Positions 58,940 through 64,000 of a stretch of 64,000 nucleotides of DNA are shown here, piece by piece (position 1 is the first letter of the stretch; the number at the start of each line of letters is the position of its first letter). Origin of the DNA: Streptosporangium nondiastaticum (GTDB lineage: Bacteria; Actinomycetota; Actinomycetes; Streptomycetales; Streptomycetaceae); assembly GCF_003011965.1 (NCBI RefSeq), contig NZ_PXWG01000012.1, positions 40,821-104,820 on the forward strand, in the 5' to 3' direction. A program made the translations under genes and the position numbers. The notes beneath the pieces were generated by a model. It was not told the origin of the DNA. It saw only the letters and a list, made by a program, of their open reading frames with translations, and searched no databases.

Positions 58940-61672
58940 TTACGCGTCGCCGCCGGCCGCGCCCGGGTCGGCGGCCGTGACGTCCAGCAGCTGGTAGCGG
59001 TCCACCGCCTGCTTCAGCAGCGAGCGGTCGACCTTGCCCTGCTTGGCGAGCTCGGTGAGCACGGCCAGGACGATCGACTGGGCGTCGATGTGGAAGAAGC
59101 GACGGGCCGCGCCACGCGTGTCGGCGAAGCCGAAGCCGTCCGCACCGAGCGACTGGTACGCACCCGGCACCCAGCGCGAGATCTGGTCCGGCACGGCACG
59201 CATCCAGTCGGAGACGGCCACGAACGGACCCTCGGCGCCCTGGAGCTTCTGCGTCACGTACGGGACGCGGAGCTCCTCCTCCGGGTGGAGCAGGTTGTGC
59301 TCCTCGGCCTCGATCGCGTCCTTGCGGAGCTCGTTCCAGGAGGTGGCCGACCAGACGTCCGCCTTGACGTCCCACTCCTCGGCGAGGATCTTCTGGGCCT
59401 CGATCGCCCACGGCACCGCCACGCCGGAGGCGAGGATCTGGGCCGGGATCGCGCCCTTCTCACCCTGCGAGAACCGGTACAGACCCTTGAGGATGCCCTC
59501 GGCGTCCACGTCCGCCGGCTCGGCCGGGTGCTGGATCGGCTCGTTGTAGACGGTCAGGTAGTAGAAGACGTCCTCGGCGTTCTCGCCGTACATCCGGCGC
59601 AGACCGTCCTTGACGATGTGCGCCATCTCGAAGCCGAACGCGGGGTCGTAGGAGACGACGCCCGGGTTGGTGGACGCCAGCAGCTGCGAGTGGCCGTCGG
59701 CGTGCTGGAGGCCCTCACCCGTCAGGGTGGTGCGACCCGCGGTGGCGCCGAGCACGAAGCCGCGCGACAGCTGGTCGGCCATCTGCCAGAACTGGTCACC
59801 CGTGCGCTGGAAGCCGAACATCGAGTAGAAGACGTAGACCGGGATCAGCGGCTCGCCGTGCGTCGCGTAGGCGGAACCCGCCGCGATCAGCGAGGCCGTG
59901 CAGCCCGCCTCGGAGATGCCGTCGTGCAGCATCTGGCCGGTCGGCGACTCCTTGTACGCGAGCAGCAGCTCGCGGTCCACGGACTCGTACTGCTGGCCGA
60001 GCGGGTTGTAGATCTTGGCCGACGGGAAGAACGCGTCCATGCCGAAGGTGCGGTACTCGTCGGGGGCGATCAGCACGAAGCGCTTGCCGATCTCCTTGTC
60101 CCGCATGAGGTCCTTCAGGATGCGGACGAACGCCATGGTGGTGGCGATCGACTGCTGGCCCGAGCCCTTCTTGGCGCTCGCGTAGACCTTGTCGTCCGGG
60201 AGGGCCAGCGGCTTCGACCGGTCGACGCGGGTCGGCACGTAACCGCCGAGCGCGTTGCGGCGGTCGTGCATGTACTGGATCTCCTCCGAGTCGCGGCCCG
60301 GGTGGTAGTACGGCGGCAGGCCGGACTCCAGCTCCTTGTCCGCGATCGGGATGTGGAGGCGGTCGCGGAAGCGCTTGAGGTCCTCGACCGTGAGCTTCTT
60401 CATCTGGTGGGTCGCGTTGCGGCCCTCGAAGTTCGGACCCAGGGTCCAGCCCTTGACGGTCTGCGCGAGGATCACCGTCGGCTGGCCCTTGTGGGCCTTG
60501 GCCGCCGCGTACGCCGCGTAGATCTTCTTGTGGTCGTGACCGCCGCGGCCCAGGTGCAGGATCTGGTCGTCGGTCATGCCCTCGACCATCTTGCGGAGAC
60601 GGTGGTCGTCGCCGAAGAAGTGCTCGCGGATGTACGCGCCGGTCTCGGTGGCGTACGTCTGGAACTGGCCGTCCGGGGTGCTGTTGAGCTTGTTGACCAG
60701 GATGCCGTCGCGGTCCTGGGCCAGCAGCGGGTCCCAGGAGCGGTCCCACACCAGCTTGATCACGTTCCAGCCGGCGCCGCGGAACTGCGACTCCAGCTCC
60801 TGCATGACCTTGCCGTTGCCGCGGACCGGGCCGTCGAGGCGCTGCAGGTTGCAGTTGACGACGAAGGTCAGGTTGTCCAGGCCCTCGCGGGCGGCGATGG
60901 ACAGCTGGCCGAGCGACTCCGGCTCGTCCATCTCGCCGTCGCCGAGGAACGCCCAGACGTGCGACTTGGAGGTGTCGGCGATGCCGCGCGCCTCCATGTA
61001 GCGGTTCATGCGGGCCTGGTAGATCGCACCGAGGGGGCCGAGGCCCATCGAGACGGTCGGGAACTCCCAGAAGTCCGGCATGAGGCGCGGGTGCGGGTAG
61101 CTGGACAGGCCGTAGGGGGCCTTGGACTTCTCCTGGCGGAACGAGTCCAGGTTCTGCTCGGAGAGCCGGTCCAGCAGGAACGCGCGGGCGTAGATGCCGG
61201 GGGAGGCGTGGCCCTGGAAGAAGATCTGGTCGCCGCCGTCACCCCCGTCCTTGCCGCGGAAGAAGTGGTTGAAGCCCACGTCGTACAGCGAGGCGGACGA
61301 GGCGAAGGTGGCGATGTGGCCGCCGACGCCGATGCCCGGGCGCTGGGCACGGGAGACCATCACGGCCGCGTTCCAGCGGGTCGCGTTGAGGACCTTGCGC
61401 TCGATCTCCTCGTTGCCGGGGAAGAACGGCTCGTCCTTGGTCGCGATCGTGTTGACGTAGTCCGTGCTGCGCATCTCGGGCACGGCGACGCGCTTCTCGC
61501 GAGCCCGCTCGATCAGGCGAAGCATGAGGTAGCGGGCACGTTCCCGGCCTCGCTCATCGACGGCTGCGTCGAGCGAGTCGAGCCACTCCTGGGTCTCTTC
61601 GGGGTCGAAGTCCGGGACCTGGCTGGGAAGGCCGCCAATGATGATCGGGTTGCGATCGGATCCGGAAGCCAC
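58940..61672 (-). CDS. aceE: Pyruvate dehydrogenase E1 component (homodimeric)
   Basis: About 910 aa, the length of the single-chain AceE type. The thiamine diphosphate motif is [12 protein letters not shown], ending in VVNCN; the N-terminus is [16 protein letters not shown]. It decarboxylates pyruvate and acetylates the E2 lipoyl domain. No E2 or E3 gene is adjacent, which is usual for actinobacteria. I use GTG 61672, with AAGGA at a proper distance; the frame extends to a GTG at 61711 but the conserved protein starts here. Confidence 0.96.
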   Translation of the reverse strand: MASGSDRNPIIIGGLPSQVPDFDPEETQEWLDSLDAAVDERGRERARYLMLRLIERAREKRVAVPEMRSTDYVNTIATKDEPFFPGNEEIERKVLNATRWNAAVMVSRAQRPGIGVGGHIATFASSASLYDVGFNHFFRGKDGGDGGDQIFFQGHASPGIYARAFLLDRLSEQNLDSFRQEKSKAPYGLSSYPHPRLMPDFWEFPTVSMGLGPLGAIYQARMNRYMEARGIADTSKSHVWAFLGDGEMDEPESLGQLSIAAREGLDNLTFVVNCNLQRLDGPVRGNGKVMQELESQFRGAGWNVIKLVWDRSWDPLLAQDRDGILVNKLNSTPDGQFQTYATETGAYIREHFFGDDHRLRKMVEGMTDDQILHLGRGGHDHKKIYAAYAAAKAHKGQPTVILAQTVKGWTLGPNFEGRNATHQMKKLTVEDLKRFRDRLHIPIADKELESGLPPYYHPGRDSEEIQYMHDRRNALGGYVPTRVDRSKPLALPDDKVYASAKKGSGQQSIATTMAFVRILKDLMRDKEIGKRFVLIAPDEYRTFGMDAFFPSAKIYNPLGQQYESVDRELLLAYKESPTGQMLHDGISEAGCTASLIAAGSAYATHGEPLIPVYVFYSMFGFQRTGDQFWQMADQLSRGFVLGATAGRTTLTGEGLQHADGHSQLLASTNPGVVSYDPAFGFEMAHIVKDGLRRMYGENAEDVFYYLTVYNEPIQHPAEPADVDAEGILKGLYRFSQGEKGAIPAQILASGVAVPWAIEAQKILAEEWDVKADVWSATSWNELRKDAIEAEEHNLLHPEEELRVPYVTQKLQGAEGPFVAVSDWMRAVPDQISRWVPGAYQSLGADGFGFADTRGAARRFFHIDAQSIVLAVLTELAKQGKVDRSLLKQAVDRYQLLDVTAADPGAAGGDA

Positions 61673-62151
61673 GCTGTTCCTTCGCTGTTCGGTCGTGGTC
61701 GTGCTCTGCACGCGGTGTTGCTGCGCACGCGGTCAAATATGGGGCTGCTTATCTGGCGCCGGCTCCCATCGTGGACCGCGGCGGCGGAAACGTCATCTCT
61801 ACTGGGCGGTAACCACCACTGGTGAGACGAAGCAGCGTTTGTTGGTCGCCCGGGGCGGCCAAATCGCAACCTTACGCCCCCAATGGAGGTTCCCCGTGTA
61901 CGGCTGTTCGGGGTCGCTCCGTGGAATCACATGGAGTAACTTCGCAAAAGGGGCAAAGTTCTGTGTTGTGAATCACTCGCCCCTCCCGCCACAGGGTTGG
62001 AGTTGCCACAGGACGTCCGCGTCCGTCAACGTTTCGGCGGTCTCGATGGCCGGGTACTTGCGCGATCCGTCCGTCACGTGTGGACTACGCCCATCGTTTC
62101 GCGTACGCGCGAGCCGAATGCAACGTCTCGAAGGATGACAGGAGGAAATCC
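61673..62151. other. 479-bp divergent intergenic region, aceE / DUF3052
   Basis: It should hold the promoters of aceE (leftward) and DUF3052 (rightward). AT-richer patches near 61,730-61,755 and 61,940-61,975 are candidates. CACCA-C-TGGTG at 61813-61823 is a small palindrome. A frame at 61896-62138 has a GGAGG before a GTG, but its third-codon GC is far below that of real genes here; I do not call it. Confidence 0.45.
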
Positions 62152-62574
62152 GTGAGCGCGACCGCGGACCACGCGGAGGAGCGGACCAATCCGGCCGGAA
62201 GGCTGGGTTTCGAGCCCGGACAGGTGGTCCAGGAGATCGGTTACGACGACGACGTCGATCATGATCTCCGTGAAGGTATCGAGTCCCTCATCGGCCAGGA
62301 CCTCGTCGACGAGGATTATGACGACGTGGCCGACGTCGTCCTGCTGTGGTTCCGGGATGAGGACGGAGACCTCACGGACGCGCTGGTGGACGCCATCGGC
62401 CTGCTTGAGGACGGCGGCAACATCTGGCTGCTGACGCCCAAGACCGGCCGCGACGGCTACATCGAGCCGAGCGACATCCAGGACGCCTCGCAGACCGCCG
62501 GTCTCTCGCAGACCAAGAGCATCAGCGTGGCCAAGGACTGGACCGGCACCCGCCTGGCCGCCCCCAAGCGCTAG
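62152..62574 (+). CDS. DUF3052-family protein
   Basis: 140 aa, acidic. Conserved stretches are [38 protein letters not shown] and [19 protein letters not shown]. The family is actinobacterial with unknown function; the name comes from sequence only. GTG 62152 follows GGAGG by six bases, so the frame extension to 62080 is not used. A terminator hairpin follows. Confidence 0.88.
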   Translation: MSATADHAEERTNPAGRLGFEPGQVVQEIGYDDDVDHDLREGIESLIGQDLVDEDYDDVADVVLLWFRDEDGDLTDALVDAIGLLEDGGNIWLLTPKTGRDGYIEPSDIQDASQTAGLSQTKSISVAKDWTGTRLAAPKR

Positions 62575-62602
62575 TCGCGGCGGGCGCACCGACACCCGCA
62601 CC

Positions 62603-62635
62603 GAGCCCCCCGGCAGCACGCTGCCCGGGGGGCTC
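62603..62635 (+). terminator. Terminator after the DUF3052 gene
   Basis: A 14-bp G/C stem with one bulged C (62603-62616 with 62621-62635), loop CACG, 28 bases after the stop. Confidence 0.8.
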
Positions 62636-62741
62636 CGTGCATCCCCCGGCGGGCGCAGTGACACACTGGCGGCCTACCCGCCGGTGGCCGGGGCCGGGCA
62701 GGCCTCGCGGACCGGCCCTGCCGAGAAGAAGGATTTCGAAC

Positions 62742-63200
62742 ATGGCGATCGAGGTCGGCACCAAGGCTCCGGACTTCGCGCTGCGGAACCAGCACGGCGA
62801 GACCGTCCGGCTCTCCGACTTCCGCGGCGAGAAGAACGTCGTCCTGCTCTTCTACCCCTTCGCCTTCACCGGCGTGTGCACCGGCGAGCTGTGCGCCCTG
62901 CGCGACGAGCTGCCGAAGTTCGTCAACGACGACGTGCAGCTGCTGGCCGTCTCCAACGACGCCCCGTTCTCGCTGCGCGTCTTCGCCGAGCAGGAGGGCC
63001 TCACCTACCCGCTGCTCTCCGACTTCTGGCCGCACGGCAACGTCAGCCGCGACTACGGCGTCTTCGACGAGGAGAAGGGCTGCGCCGTGCGCGGCACCTT
63101 CATCATCGACAAGGAAGGCGTCGTGCGCTGGACGGTCGTCAACGGCCTGCCCGACGCGCGCGACCTGGGCGAGTACGCCGAGGCGCTCGCGGCTCTCTGA
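62742..63200 (+). CDS. Peroxiredoxin, AhpE-like
   Basis: 152 aa. The peroxidatic Cys is in [15 protein letters not shown], with an extra Cys four residues on, followed by the conserved [27 protein letters not shown] and [14 protein letters not shown] complete the fold. It fits the AhpE/1-Cys type known from mycobacteria. It detoxifies peroxides in the cytoplasm, probably recycled by mycothiol or thioredoxin systems. ATG 62742 with AAGGA upstream. Confidence 0.9.
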   Translation: MAIEVGTKAPDFALRNQHGETVRLSDFRGEKNVVLLFYPFAFTGVCTGELCALRDELPKFVNDDVQLLAVSNDAPFSLRVFAEQEGLTYPLLSDFWPHGNVSRDYGVFDEEKGCAVRGTFIIDKEGVVRWTVVNGLPDARDLGEYAEALAAL

Positions 63201-63340
63201 GCCGGGGCGCGGAGCCTTCCGCGCCGAGAAGCATGCCATCGCCGGGAACCGGTCACTAGGATCCAGACGTTGACCGGTTGCCATCGCACAACGGGGGCGC
63301 AGGCGAGACTCCTCGCCCCTCGAAAACCAATGGAGGACTC

Positions 63341-63916
63341 GTGGGAGTCAGTCTCAGCAAGGGCGGCAACGTCTCGCTGACCAAGGCGGCCCCGAACCTG
63401 ACCGCGGTCATCGTCGGTCTCGGCTGGGACGCCCGTACCACCACCGGTACGGACTTCGACCTGGACGCCAGCGCGCTGCTGACGAACGACCAGGGCAAGG
63501 TCGCCAACGACCAGAACTTCGTCTTCTTCAACAACCTCAAGAGCCCCGACGGCTCCGTCGAGCACCAGGGTGACAACCTCACCGGTGAGGGCGAGGGCGA
63601 CGACGAGGTCATCAAGGTCAACCTGGCCGGCGTGCCCGCCGACGTCGCCAAGATCGTCTTCCCGGTCTCGATCTACGAGGCCGAGTCGCGTCAGCAGAGC
63701 TTCGGCCAGGTCCGCAACGCCTACATCCGCGTCGTGAACCAGGCCGACAACACCGAGCTGGCCCGCTACGACCTCAGCGAGGACGCCTCGACCGAGACCG
63801 CCATGGTCTTCGGCGAGCTCTACCGCCACGGCGCCGAGTGGAAGTTCCGCGCCATCGGCCAGGGCTACGCCTCGGGCCTGCGCGGCATCGCCCAGGACTT
63901 CGGCGTCAACGTCTGA
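63341..63916 (+). CDS. terD: TerD-family protein
   Basis: 191 aa, the standard TerD length. It starts [14 protein letters not shown]; calcium-binding loops include [13 protein letters not shown] and [20 protein letters not shown], and the acidic GEGEGDDE loop. TerD proteins belong to the tellurite-resistance/stress module and bind calcium; in Streptomyces they affect development. GTG 63341 follows GGAGG. Other Ter genes may lie beyond the window. A 14-bp repeat spans the stop and a 14-bp-stem terminator follows. Confidence 0.95.
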   Translation: MGVSLSKGGNVSLTKAAPNLTAVIVGLGWDARTTTGTDFDLDASALLTNDQGKVANDQNFVFFNNLKSPDGSVEHQGDNLTGEGEGDDEVIKVNLAGVPADVAKIVFPVSIYEAESRQQSFGQVRNAYIRVVNQADNTELARYDLSEDASTETAMVFGELYRHGAEWKFRAIGQGYASGLRGIAQDFGVNV

Positions 63917-63938
63917 TCGTCGACGTCTGATCGTCGAC
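63911..63938. repeat. 14-bp tandem duplication across the terD stop
   Basis: GTCTGATCGTCGAC occurs at 63911-63924 and again at 63925-63938, with a decayed third start at 63939. The first copy contains the stop TGA, so a second TGA follows 14 bases later in another frame. Confidence 0.9.
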
Positions 63939-63967
63939 GTCCGATCAGGACAGCCGTCCGCGTCCGG

Positions 63968-64000
63968 CGCCGCACCCCCGCACCTCGCGGGGGTGCGGCG
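63968..64000 (+). terminator. Terminator after terD
   Basis: A perfect 14-bp stem (63968-63981 with 63987-64000) with a five-base loop, ending at the window edge. Confidence 0.88.

Noticed and set aside
58736..61825. 1029-codon rightward ORF opposite aceE
   Set aside because: Antisense shadow of a well-conserved gene; its composition (Val/Arg/Asp/Leu-rich) is that of a complementary frame.
61896..62138. ORF between aceE and DUF3052 with GGAGG before a GTG
   Set aside because: Third-codon GC is far below that of real genes in this window, composition is irregular and no family is recognisable.

Overview
The window is chromosomal DNA from a Streptomyces-like actinomycete. The support is very high GC with strong G/C third positions, many GTG starts, several apparently leaderless genes (a -10-like hexamer 6-8 bases before the start codon), rare TTA codons, a HrdA-type sigma factor next to dnaG, a fasR-fabD-fabH-acpP-fabF cluster, a single-chain aceE, and DUF3145, DUF3052, TerD and DUF397/XRE genes. 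From memory (not checked) the gene order resembles the S. coelicolor stretch from ppdK down to terD. It reads as mostly conserved core chromosome with small accessory insertions.

Layout. 1-3.1 kb: the 3' end of ppdK, a 700-base gene-poor stretch with several perfect hairpins (candidate small RNA), then an ArsR-type regulator. 3.1-6.2 kb: a leftward sugar ABC importer operon (binding lipoprotein and two permeases, no ATPase). 6.2-13.2 kb: APC permease, small membrane protein, SDR, a lone nirD divergent from a TSUP transporter, secreted trypsin-like protease, SanA-like protein. 13.4-21.3 kb: dgt, FAD oxidoreductase, dnaG, hrdA, xylulokinase-like kinase. 21.4-24.1 kb: YtxH-like protein, two tRNA-Asn, one tRNA-Met(CAT), then thioredoxin behind a sequence matching the SigR promoter consensus, histidine phosphatase and OsmC. 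24.1-34.2 kb: sortase-like lipoprotein, ABC ATPase/permease pair, secreted proteins, VOC, MgtC, a pyroglutamyl-peptidase-like secreted protein, nitrilase, EI24 protein. 34.2-40.5 kb: MDR reductase divergent from MarR, isochorismatase-like protein, SGNH lipoprotein, DUF3145, a beta-hydroxyacid dehydrogenase and DUF4352.

40.5-43.2 kb is an accessory patch between DUF3145 and fabF: a 782-bp element with two ~270-bp inverted arms, then DUF397 and XRE genes divergent from a degenerate ATPase-fold gene. 43.2-48.2 kb is the fatty-acid synthesis cluster with its PucR-type activator. 48.3-58.8 kb holds pirin, serine hydrolase, a MerR-aldo/keto reductase operon, a NarL-type two-component pair, DUF4429, an alpha/beta hydrolase, a TetR/MFS divergent pair and an I36 inhibitor. 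58.9-64 kb holds aceE, DUF3052, an AhpE-like peroxiredoxin and TerD.

The main observations are: (1) near-identical MerR-type operators with 19-bp spacers upstream of the MerR-AKR operon and of a distant beta-hydroxyacid dehydrogenase, which predicts a two-locus regulon; (2) the large inverted-repeat element beside the XRE/DUF397 genes; (3) short tandem duplications across or just after the stop codons of four unrelated genes; (4) two candidate small RNAs; (5) enzymes with altered active sites (pyroglutamyl-peptidase-like with Ser for Cys, sortase without the usual Arg, isochorismatase-like without Cys, ATPase-fold protein without its N-box Asn). I found no CRISPR array, transposase, prophage or obvious biosynthetic cluster.
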